Source of the DNA: Bacillota bacterium
GTDB taxonomy: Bacteria > Bacillota > Clostridia > Christensenellales > CAG-138
Reading direction: 5' to 3'
Assembly: GCA_023458355.1 (NCBI GenBank)
Contig: JAEWZS010000053.1
Span: forward strand, 1 to 22,900
Length of the DNA stretch: 22,900 nt
The translations under genes were made by a program, and so were the position numbers. Shown here one piece after another: positions 17,355 to 22,900 of the stretch (positions within the stretch are counted from its first letter, which is position 1; every line of letters begins with the position of its first letter). Below the pieces are notes generated by a model that was given only the letters and a program-made list of their open reading frames with translations, was not told where the DNA came from and did no database searches.

Positions 17355-17379
17355 ACCTAAACCCCTCGCGTTTTTTCTC

Positions 17380-17385
17380 ATTATA
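17380..17385 (-). promoter_or_regulatory. Candidate -10 box of the kinase-transporter operon
   Basis: The minus strand reads TATAAT 26 bp before the chosen kinase ATG. No TTGACA-like hexamer lies 16-18 bp upstream, where the hairpin at 17390-17424 sits. It may depend on an activator. Confidence 0.4.
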
Positions 17386-17389
17386 GCAT

Positions 17390-17424
17390 AAGGCCGTATC
17401 GGGATATATTCCCAACACGGCCTT
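17390..17424 (-). repeat. Hairpin abutting the kinase -10 box
   Basis: On the minus strand, AAGGCCGTGTTGGGA and TCCCGATACGGCCTT pair over 15 bp with two G-U wobbles and a 5-base loop. On the plus strand the same pairs are mismatches, so an RNA made from the minus strand is the better fold. It occupies the -35 region of the kinase promoter and may be an operator, an attenuator for read-through, or part of a terminator. Confidence 0.5.
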
Positions 17425-17429
17425 GTATG

Positions 17430-17459
17430 TCAAAAAAGTGACTTGCGTCACTTTTTTGA
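17430..17459. terminator. Symmetric A/T-tailed hairpin terminator
   Basis: Perfect 13-bp arms TCAAAAAAGTGAC and GTCACTTTTTTGA with a TTGC loop. The A6 and T6 tracts make it a classic bidirectional intrinsic terminator. It insulates the kinase operon from transcription across the hairpin region. Confidence 0.75.
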
Positions 17460-17462
17460 GGT

Positions 17463-17640
17463 TTCACGCTTTACCTAAAATACTTCGTATTTCCGGGCGG
17501 TAAAGCGTGAATGGTGCGAAAGCCTTCGGCTTTCATCCGTTTCGGCACGCAAGGCTGTAAGCCTTGGCCCACGCAAGGCTATAAGCCTTGGCCCGAAGGA
17601 CTCCGGCTGCGCCGGACGTTAGGGCTCCGGCTTTGCCGGA
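17463..17640. repeat. Array of short inverted repeats (stem-loop cluster)
   Basis: This non-coding stretch holds a chain of hairpins. A 13-bp perfect inverted repeat (17463-17475 with 17499-17511) encloses a second hairpin, AAATAC-ttc-GTATTT (17478-17492). Next comes GAAAGCC-ttc-GGCTTTC (17518-17534), then two copies of CAAGGCT-nnn-AGCCTTG (17550-17566 and 17574-17590), then TCCGGC-tgc-GCCGGA (17602-17616) and TCCGGC-ttt-GCCGGA (17626-17640). All five single hairpins have 3-base loops. Function is unknown; no ribosome site or credible protein was seen. Confidence 0.75.
17547..17594. repeat. Two tandem copies of a 24-bp repeat
   Basis: The units at 17547-17570 and 17571-17594 differ at one base (G or A in the loop). 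Each begins ACGCAAGGCT, ends AAGCCTTGGCCC and carries its own 7-bp hairpin. Confidence 0.8.
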
Positions 17641-17669
17641 CGCGTACATGCCGCCGAAGCCGGAAGAAA

Positions 17670-17692
17670 GTCAAGGGGGTGCGCCCCTTGAC
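17670..17692 (-). terminator. Terminator of the pyrroline-5-carboxylate dehydrogenase gene
   Basis: 9-bp arms GTCAAGGGG and CCCCTTGAC with a 5-base loop lie 21 bp after the stop codon at 17714. On the minus strand TTTCTT follows, fitting an intrinsic terminator. Confidence 0.65.
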
Positions 17693-17713
17693 AATCCTAT
17701 AGGCTTAATTTGC

Positions 17714-19345
17714 TTATTTTTCCGCCATAAACGGATAATCGATTGCATTTGACGGTGCAAGGTTTTCCTTTACGGCGCGCGGGCTGAGCCAGCGGTTCAA
17801 ATTGATTGCGCTGCCCGCCTTATCGTTGGTGCCGCTTGCGCGGCCGCCGCCGAAGGGCTGCTGCCCCACTACAGCACCCGTGGGCTTATCGTTAATATAG
17901 AAGTTGCCTGCGCTGTGGGAAAGCACCTTTTCCATATGCTCGATGGCAGCACGGTCCGTTGCGAAGATCGCGCCTGTTAAGGCGTAGGGCGATGCGGTAT
18001 CGCAAACGGAAAGCGTTTCATCAAGCTTACTGTCCTCGTACACATAGACCGTGAGTACAGGCCCGAAAATTTCTTCGACCATGGTCTTAAAATACGGGGT
18101 CTTGGCTTCGATTACGGTAGGCTCAATGAAGTAGCCCTTTTCATCGTTGCATTTGCCGCCTACAAGTATGCTTGCATCAGCGCTTTCACGTGCGAAATCA
18201 ATATAACCCTTGATGCTTTCATATGCCGGTTTGTCGATGACTGCGCCCATAAAGTTCCTGAAATCGCGCACATCGCCCATTTTAAGCTTTTTTGTCTCCT
18301 CAACGAGGCGCGGTTTCACAATGCCCCAAAGGCTTTCGGGGATGAATGCGCGGCTTGCCGCAGAGCATTTCTGGCCTTGGAACTCAAACGAACCGCGCAC
18401 AAGCGCTGCTACAAGGGGTTCTGCCTGCGCACTAGGATGCGCGAACACAAAATCCTTGCCGCCCGTTTCACCTACAAGGCGCGGGTAGGATTCGTAGTTT
18501 GCGATGTCTTTCCCGACCTGTGCCCATACGCTTCTGAATACATCCGTGGAGCCTGTAAAATGGAAACCGCCAAGCTTTTTATGAGCGAGCACCACTCTGC
18601 TCACATCGCTGCCGCGGCTTGGTACAAAGTTGATGACGCCTGCGGGCAATCCCGCCTCCATCAAAACCTTCATTACATAATAATTAGAAAGTACAGCGGT
18701 TGAAGCCGGCTTCCAAATAACGGTGTTGCCGACCATGGCTGGCGCTGTCGGCAAGTTGCCGCCGATGGAAGTGAAGTTAAACGGCGAGACGGCACACACG
18801 AATCCGTCGAGCGCGCGGTATTCCATGCGGTTGATAATGCCCGCAACCGATATGGGCTGCTGCTTAAATATCTCCTGTGCAAAATAGGCATTGAAGCGGA
18901 AGAAGTCGCAAAGCTCGCAAACGGAGTCAATTTCTGCCTGATAGGCGGTCTTACTTTGACCGAGCATAGTCGCGGCATTTAAAATCTGCCTGTAAGGACC
19001 TGCCAGAAGGTCGGCCGCTTTTTTGAAGATGCGCGCACGTTGTACCCACGGCATGCTTTCCCATTCGGCCTTTGCCGCAAGCGCTGCGTCCACGGCCATA
19101 GAAAGCTCTTTTTCGCCCGCAATGTGGTATTCGCAAAGCACATGTTTATGGTCGTGCGGCATAACGCACTTACCCTTATTACCCGTGAACACCTCCTTAC
19201 CACCTATAATGAGCGGTATTTCGATGCATTGCTTTTCCTGCCGCACAAGCTCACGCTTCAACTCCTCGCGCTCCTTGGTATTGGGGGCATAGGAAAGCAC
19301 GGGCTCGTTAAAGGGCTGCGCCATTTCAAAAAAACGGTTGCTCAT
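17714..19345 (-). CDS. pruA: L-glutamate gamma-semialdehyde (1-pyrroline-5-carboxylate) dehydrogenase
   Basis: A 543-residue aldehyde dehydrogenase with the length and N-terminal extension of the ALDH4-type P5C dehydrogenases. It oxidises glutamate semialdehyde/P5C to glutamate with NAD+. Visible motifs are SPFNFTSIGGNL for the cofactor strand, FTGSTDVF, the general base Glu293 in LVGETGGKD, the catalytic Cys327 in GQKCSAASR, and EEIFGPVLTVYVYED late in the chain. The NDKPTGAVVGQQPFGGGRAS segment is typical of P5C dehydrogenases. AAAGGAG precedes the ATG. It stands alone on the minus strand, divergent from the flavin/iron-sulfur dehydrogenase operon that may supply its substrate. Confidence 0.93.
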   Translation of the reverse strand: MSNRFFEMAQPFNEPVLSYAPNTKEREELKRELVRQEKQCIEIPLIIGGKEVFTGNKGKCVMPHDHKHVLCEYHIAGEKELSMAVDAALAAKAEWESMPWVQRARIFKKAADLLAGPYRQILNAATMLGQSKTAYQAEIDSVCELCDFFRFNAYFAQEIFKQQPISVAGIINRMEYRALDGFVCAVSPFNFTSIGGNLPTAPAMVGNTVIWKPASTAVLSNYYVMKVLMEAGLPAGVINFVPSRGSDVSRVVLAHKKLGGFHFTGSTDVFRSVWAQVGKDIANYESYPRLVGETGGKDFVFAHPSAQAEPLVAALVRGSFEFQGQKCSAASRAFIPESLWGIVKPRLVEETKKLKMGDVRDFRNFMGAVIDKPAYESIKGYIDFARESADASILVGGKCNDEKGYFIEPTVIEAKTPYFKTMVEEIFGPVLTVYVYEDSKLDETLSVCDTASPYALTGAIFATDRAAIEHMEKVLSHSAGNFYINDKPTGAVVGQQPFGGGRASGTNDKAGSAINLNRWLSPRAVKENLAPSNAIDYPFMAEK

Positions 19346-19376
19346 AGCCTGCTCCTTTTATATAAACTTTGTATGT

Positions 19377-19382
19377 ATTGTA
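19377..19382 (-). promoter_or_regulatory. Possible -10 box for pruA
   Basis: The minus strand reads TACAAT about 32 bp before the pruA ATG. The -35 region 17 bp upstream (TATCCG) is poor, so the call is weak. Confidence 0.3.
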
Positions 19383-19446
19383 CCACATCGGCGTATGTGC
19401 GGATAAATATATTCCCGTATCTTTTCGTCGGTTGCAGAATATATGA

Positions 19447-19452
19447 TATAAT
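19447..19452 (+). promoter_or_regulatory. Extended -10 promoter upstream of a structured region
   Basis: TG-A-TATAAT (the TG at 19444-19445) is an extended -10 box pointing right. The -35 region is weak (TTCGTC at 19424-19429). A transcript would start near 19459, some 190 bp before the next gene. Confidence 0.45.
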
Positions 19453-19458
19453 CGTTCT

Positions 19459-19603
19459 CCAACCGCTTAGCGGGCATTTCCCGTGCTTGAAAATACGCGA
19501 AAAATGCGCTAAGGTAATGGGAGCCGAACCCGTAGTTTTGAGGCGTAAGGATTCGACTCGCCTTGCCTTAAGCTGATAGCGGCCGACTTCACGTTTTCCT
19601 TTC
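19459..19603 (+). ncRNA. Candidate structured RNA or long 5' leader
   Basis: The stretch after the extended -10 box folds by eye into nested helices. CCGCT (19463-19467) pairs with AGCGG (19578-19582), and AGC (19469-19471) pairs with GCT (19572-19574). TAAGGTAA (19510-19517) pairs with TTGCCTTA (19563-19570) with one wobble. Inside these lie small hairpins GGG/CCC (19519-19531) and AGGCG/CGCCT (19541-19563). A T-rich tract follows near 19594-19603. It does not fit a tRNA (the TTCGACT loop has no proper T-arm, and the pairing unit is only about 60 nt), and I recognise no riboswitch family. It may be a 6S-like or other small RNA, or a leader of the operon. Confidence 0.35.
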
Positions 19604-19616
19604 TAAATATTATAAC
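19588..19616 (+). promoter_or_regulatory. Possible proximal promoter of the dehydrogenase operon
   Basis: TTCACG at 19588-19593, a 17-bp spacer, and TATAAC at 19611-19616 (five of six). The start would be near 19623, leaving a leader of about 25 nt before the ATG at 19648. Confidence 0.4.
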
Positions 19617-19647
19617 ATCCAAACTAATTAGATTCGAGGCGATCCGT

Positions 19648-19950
19648 ATGAGACTGGAAGCGCATCCAATCCTCGCTTTTGAGCGCAAAAGGGAGCTTCG
19701 ATTCACCTTCAACGGTGAAGAAATTACGGGCTACGAGGGCGATACCATTGCGGCGGCGCTGCACGCGGCAGGCGTTAAGGTGCTTGGCGAAAGCCTGGAG
19801 TTGCACCGACCGCGCGGCTTTTACTGCGCCATAGGAAACTGCTCGTCGTGCATGATGGTGGTCGACGGCGTATCTAACGTCAAAACCTGCATTACAGAAT
19901 TAAAAGAGGGTATGCGCGTAGAAATCCAGCGCGGAAAGGGCTCCGTATGA
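19648..19950 (+). CDS. (2Fe-2S)-binding subunit of a flavin dehydrogenase complex
   Basis: A 100-residue ferredoxin-fold protein of the small HcnA/SoxA-N-terminal type. Cys60, Cys65, Cys68 and Cys81 (C-x4-C-x2-C-x12-C) are the plant-type [2Fe-2S] ligands. The fold starts at about residue 16 with F-x-x-x-G-x-E-x-x-[AG]-x-x-GD-T-[IV]-A-A-AL. GAGG lies 8 bp before the ATG. Its end overlaps the next gene by 4 bp (ATGA). In related heteromeric amino-acid dehydrogenases this subunit passes electrons between flavins or onward. Confidence 0.9.
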   Translation: MRLEAHPILAFERKRELRFTFNGEEITGYEGDTIAAALHAAGVKVLGESLELHRPRGFYCAIGNCSSCMMVVDGVSNVKTCITELKEGMRVEIQRGKGSV

Positions 19951-21026
19951 GGGAATGCGACCTTCTTATCATAGGCGGCGGCCCCGCAGGGCTAAGTGCT
20001 GCGACTATGGCGGCCGAGTGCGGCGCTAATGTACTTGTGCTCGAGAGAAACCCCAAGGCCGGTGGCCAGCTTGTAAAGCAGACGCATATGTTTTTCGGCT
20101 CCGAAAAGCAGCGAGCATCTACGCGCGGCATCGACATAGCGGACATCCTCTTACATAAACTCGAGTCCTTTAAAAATGCCGAGCTTTTGACCTCAACAAC
20201 GGCCGTGGGACTTTATGAAGACGGCATTTGCACAGCTCTATATAAAGAGGAAAAGTATTTTAAAATTAAACCCCGCGCGGTACTTGTAACAACAGGCGCG
20301 TACGAAAGGCCGCTTGCCTTCCCAAACAACGACCTCCCCGGCATTTACGGTGCGGGTGCCGTGCAGACGCTCATGAACGTTTACGGTGTAAAGCCGGGCG
20401 AACGTGCGTTGATGGTAGGTGCAGGCAACATCGGACTTATCGTAAGTTATCAGTTGATGCAGGCGGGTGTTGAGGTTGTAGTCATCCTCGACGCTGCGCC
20501 AAAGATCGGCGGGTATTTGGTGCATGCAGCAAAGGTTGCCCGTATGGGCGTTCCCATTTTAACTTCGCATACCGTAAAGCGCGCAATCGGCGATACGGTG
20601 CTTAAAGGTGTCGAAATCTCAGCGGTAGACGAGAAATTTCTCCCCATTGCCGGCACAGAAAAAACATTTGCAGTCGATACCATGTGCATAGCGGTGGGGC
20701 TTTCGCCGCTTACAGAGCTCTTGGAAATGCGCGGCTGCAAAACCCGCTATATTCCGCAGCTTGGCGGTACCGTTCCCCTTCGAAATGCAGATTATGAGAC
20801 AACCGTGGAGAACGTGTTCGTGGCAGGCGACACCTCGGGTATAGAAGAAGCAAGTGCCGCCATGGTAGAGGGTTCGCTCGCCGGACTTTGTGCATGCTTA
20901 AAACTCGGCTTTAAGCATCCCGAGCATGATGTAGTAAAAAAAGAACTCAACGCACAGCTAACCGCACTCCGTTCCGGCCCTGCCGGAAAGCATATCCGCG
21001 ACGGCGTTATGAAGGCCGTACTGTAA
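19947..21026 (+). CDS. FAD/NAD(P)-binding oxidoreductase subunit (HcnB / PDH-alpha-like)
   Basis: A 359-residue pyridine-nucleotide-disulfide-type flavoprotein without the redox-active CxxC pair. An FAD-binding GGGPAG sits at residues 10-15, followed by LERNPKAGGQL. The second dinucleotide motif VGAGNIG is near residues 156-162. The C-terminal VFVAGDTSGIEEASAAM is the usual FAD-contacting strand. This architecture matches the alpha-type subunits of heteromeric proline dehydrogenases, opine oxidases and hydrogen-cyanide synthase. It is translationally coupled to the 2Fe-2S subunit. It would carry electrons between the substrate-oxidising flavoprotein and NAD(P) or another acceptor. Confidence 0.88.
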   Translation: MRECDLLIIGGGPAGLSAATMAAECGANVLVLERNPKAGGQLVKQTHMFFGSEKQRASTRGIDIADILLHKLESFKNAELLTSTTAVGLYEDGICTALYKEEKYFKIKPRAVLVTTGAYERPLAFPNNDLPGIYGAGAVQTLMNVYGVKPGERALMVGAGNIGLIVSYQLMQAGVEVVVILDAAPKIGGYLVHAAKVARMGVPILTSHTVKRAIGDTVLKGVEISAVDEKFLPIAGTEKTFAVDTMCIAVGLSPLTELLEMRGCKTRYIPQLGGTVPLRNADYETTVENVFVAGDTSGIEEASAAMVEGSLAGLCACLKLGFKHPEHDVVKKELNAQLTALRSGPAGKHIRDGVMKAVL

Positions 21027-21037
21027 GGAGAAGATAT

Positions 21038-21526
21038 ATGCTTGAAAAAACAGGCGTTCCCGCTCCCGAAAGGGTATTAGAAAAGTTCCCACCCATAGAG
21101 CGTATAGATTCTGGCCCCGTAGCCGTAATCGAATGCTACGAAAAAATCCCCTGCAACCCATGTGAAACCGCATGCAAAGCGCATGCCATCGAAATTGGTG
21201 AGGACATCAACAGCATACCGATGCTTTCCTCTTCTTTATGCACGGGCTGTGCTATATGCCTGAGCCGCTGCCCCGGCCTTGCCATCATGATCATAGACGG
21301 CAGCAAATCCAAAGAATATTTGGAGTTTCGCATCCCCTACGAGTTTTTACCACTCCCCAAAGAGGGGGACATGGTATGGGGTCTCGACCGTGCCGGGAAT
21401 AAGCTTTCGCGCGTACGGGTTCTTCGCGTGCAAAACCCAAAGGCATTTGACCGCACCCCCGTCATTACCTTAGAAGTGCCGCGCGCCGAGCTATATACCT
21501 TCAGAAGCATCCGATTGGAGGCGTAA
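21038..21526 (+). CDS. Ferredoxin-like 4Fe-4S subunit
   Basis: A 162-residue protein with eight well-placed Cys. One group is Cys33, Cys39, Cys42 and Cys46; the second is Cys68, Cys71, Cys74 and Cys78 followed by Pro, a standard CxxCxxCxxxCP. The first group departs from that spacing (CxxCxxxC plus a distant Cys33). One secure [4Fe-4S] cluster and a probable second are predicted. The C-terminal 80 residues are beta-rich without Cys. AAGGAG precedes the ATG. Its place between flavoprotein genes suggests that it relays electrons within the same complex. Confidence 0.82.
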   Translation: MLEKTGVPAPERVLEKFPPIERIDSGPVAVIECYEKIPCNPCETACKAHAIEIGEDINSIPMLSSSLCTGCAICLSRCPGLAIMIIDGSKSKEYLEFRIPYEFLPLPKEGDMVWGLDRAGNKLSRVRVLRVQNPKAFDRTPVITLEVPRAELYTFRSIRLEA

Positions 21527-21530
21527 TTGT

Positions 21531-21809
21531 ATGGAAGATAAGACGATCGTCTGCCGCTGCTCCGATGTGACGCTTGACGAAGTGCGTGCGCTCATACAAC
21601 AAGGCTATCATACATTTGATGAGATCAAGCGTATAACGCGTATCGGCATGGGGCCGTGCAAGGGGAAAACCTGCACGCAGCTTGTGTTAAGGGAACTTTC
21701 CGCCGCAACAGGTATACCCATCGCGGAATTGAAGGTGCAGACCACCCGCCCGCCCGTGACCGGCGTACGGCTCGAGCTGCTTGCTAAGGGGGAGAATCAT
21801 GAAGCATAG
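21531..21809 (+). CDS. BFD-like [2Fe-2S] protein
   Basis: A 92-residue protein with the BFD/NirB-type ligand set Cys8-x-Cys10 and Cys43-x4-Cys48 and the helical S-D-V-T-x-[DE]-E-[VI] and IGMGPCKGKTC patterns. Such domains bind a [2Fe-2S] cluster and occur free-standing or fused to alpha subunits of opine/proline-type dehydrogenases. GGAGG precedes the ATG. The stop overlaps the next gene by 11 bp. It is probably an electron-transfer subunit of the complex. Confidence 0.88.
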   Translation: MEDKTIVCRCSDVTLDEVRALIQQGYHTFDEIKRITRIGMGPCKGKTCTQLVLRELSAATGIPIAELKVQTTRPPVTGVRLELLAKGENHEA

Positions 21810-22900
21810 CGCGAATGTTGTGATTATCGGTGCGGGTATCTCCGGCTGCGCCATAGCATATAACCTCGCCAAACGCGGTGTAAAAAACATCATTGTACTA
21901 GAAAGAAGCTATATATGCGCAGGGTCCACAGGCGCATGTGGCGCAGGTGTGCGCATGCAGTGGGGTACCGAGATGAACTGCCTGCTCGCCAAGGAAAGCA
22001 TCGAGTTCTATGAGCGAGCCAATGAAACATTGGGCTATGACGGCGATGTGGAGTTTAAGCAAAAGGGCTATCTTCTTATTTCGGACAGCGAGAAGGAGCT
22101 TATTCAATTTGAAAAAAACGTTGCCGTGCAAAACCGCTGCAATATCCCTTCCCGCATGGTGAGTCTCAAAGAAGCAAAAGAAATTGTACCCCACCTCAAT
22201 ACCGACCTATTAAAAGGCGCGGCCTTTTGTGAAAAAGATGGCTTTTTAAACCCGTTTTTAACGACCGACGCGTTTCACCGCGCGGCAAAGCGCATGGGCG
22301 TGGAGTTTTACATAGACACCGAAGTCACCGGTTTTAAAATCCAGTCCGGGCGCGTAAAGGCGGTATTTACAACGCGGGGCGAAATACAAACGAACATCGC
22401 CGTAAACTGCGCGGGCGGAAGATCGAAGCTTGTTGCTGAAATGGCAGGGGTGGATCTCCCGGTATATTCCGAGCGCCACCAAATACTCGTAACCGAACCC
22501 GTTGAGCCCATGCAGGGACCTATGGTGATGTCGTTTGGGCTAAACCTCTACGTGCAGCAATCTCCGCACGGTTCGTTTATTATGGGACGCGGCGACCAAA
22601 ACGAGCCTAGAGACCTCCGTGTCACCTCTAGCTGGCATTTCATGGAGGAAATGGCGAAAACCATTACAGCCATTCTCCCGCCCGTAGGGAAACTCCGCGT
22701 GATACGCCAGTGGGCGGGGCTTTACAATATGTCGCCCGACCGACAGCCGATATATGATAAATCCGAGGCCGTAAACGGACTTTACACCGCCTGCGGTTTC
22801 AGCGGACACGGCTTTATGTTCGGCCCCATCACCGGCCGCGCGATGGCGGATATGATTTTAAACGAATCAACAGGCCTTGATGTGAGCCGGTTGAGCCTCA
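21799..22900 (+). CDS. DAO-family FAD-dependent amino/imino acid dehydrogenase (3' end cut by window edge)
   Basis: At least 367 residues are visible; family members are about 380, so little is missing. FAD-binding GAGISG is at residues 11-16 in VVIIGAGISGCAIAYNLAKR, with the acidic ribose-binding Glu near residue 35. The late ACGFSGHGFMFGPITGRAMAD is typical of DAO/glycine-oxidase and proline-dehydrogenase beta subunits. ATG 21799 has GGGGGAG before it. This is the likely substrate-oxidising subunit. With pruA opposite, L-proline (giving P5C) is the favoured substrate. Sarcosine, glycine, D-amino acids or hydroxyproline remain possible. Confidence 0.88.
   Translation, partial: MKHSANVVIIGAGISGCAIAYNLAKRGVKNIIVLERSYICAGSTGACGAGVRMQWGTEMNCLLAKESIEFYERANETLGYDGDVEFKQKGYLLISDSEKELIQFEKNVAVQNRCNIPSRMVSLKEAKEIVPHLNTDLLKGAAFCEKDGFLNPFLTTDAFHRAAKRMGVEFYIDTEVTGFKIQSGRVKAVFTTRGEIQTNIAVNCAGGRSKLVAEMAGVDLPVYSERHQILVTEPVEPMQGPMVMSFGLNLYVQQSPHGSFIMGRGDQNEPRDLRVTSSWHFMEEMAKTITAILPPVGKLRVIRQWAGLYNMSPDRQPIYDKSEAVNGLYTACGFSGHGFMFGPITGRAMADMILNESTGLDVSRLSL

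Noticed and set aside
17463..17692. CRISPR array
   Set aside because: Repeats are short, adjacent and different from each other, with no regular unique spacers and no cas genes nearby.
17511..17702. 63-codon plus-strand frame across the hairpin array
   Set aside because: Its repeated KPWP/TQG-type content is simply the translation of the tandem repeat and stem-loops; no ribosome site.
19501..19571. tRNA-like element with TTCGACT loop and paired ends
   Set aside because: The paired unit is about 60 nt, lacks D- and anticodon arms, and the TTCGACT is not closed by a proper 5-bp T-stem.
19509..19712. 67-codon minus-strand frame between pruA and the 2Fe-2S gene
   Set aside because: Overlaps the start of the 2Fe-2S gene and the structured region, and has no recognisable motif.

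Overview
The window reads as a chromosomal segment of a Gram-positive, low-to-mid GC Clostridia-like bacterium. This is inferred from strong AGGAGG-type ribosome binding sites, short MKK-type lipoprotein signals ending in a lipobox Cys, a YesM/YesN-type two-component pair, clusters of intergenic stem-loops, and electron-transfer dehydrogenase genes typical of anaerobes. I found no rRNA, tRNA, CRISPR array, insertion sequence or phage gene. Eighteen genes are supported; one is cut by each edge of the window.

Region 1 (1-6674, minus strand). A TetR-family regulator is followed 18 bp later by one uninterrupted reading frame of at least 2015 codons that runs off the left edge. It encodes a membrane-anchored, extracytoplasmic modular protein with about six fibronectin-III-like units, one Ig-like unit and a textbook EF-hand calcium loop.

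Region 2 (6675-11291, plus strand). Divergent from TetR is a FecCD-type metal-chelate uptake operon: permease, ATPase, class I methyltransferase, binding lipoprotein and a THEP1-like NTPase. It has a near-consensus sigma-A promoter whose start site is covered by a perfect 24-bp palindrome. A strong hairpin separates the binding-protein gene from the NTPase gene, and a hairpin terminator closes the operon.

Region 3 (11367-17354, minus strand). This is a carbohydrate-type (CUT1) ABC importer bracketed by its two-component system, in the order histidine kinase, solute-binding lipoprotein, permease 1, permease 2, AraC-type response regulator. There is no ATPase gene, so a shared ATPase encoded elsewhere is inferred.

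Region 4 (17355-17713) is a non-coding stretch packed with inverted repeats: two terminator-like hairpins, a nested hairpin, several triloop hairpins and a 24-bp tandem repeat.

Region 5 (17714-22900). A pyrroline-5-carboxylate dehydrogenase gene (minus) diverges from a five-gene plus-strand operon: 2Fe-2S protein, FAD/NAD oxidoreductase, ferredoxin-like protein, BFD-like 2Fe-2S protein and a DAO-type flavoprotein cut by the right edge. Together they suggest oxidation of proline, or a related imino acid, to glutamate by a heteromeric dehydrogenase; the substrate is an inference. The divergent intergenic region holds a possible structured RNA with its own promoter.
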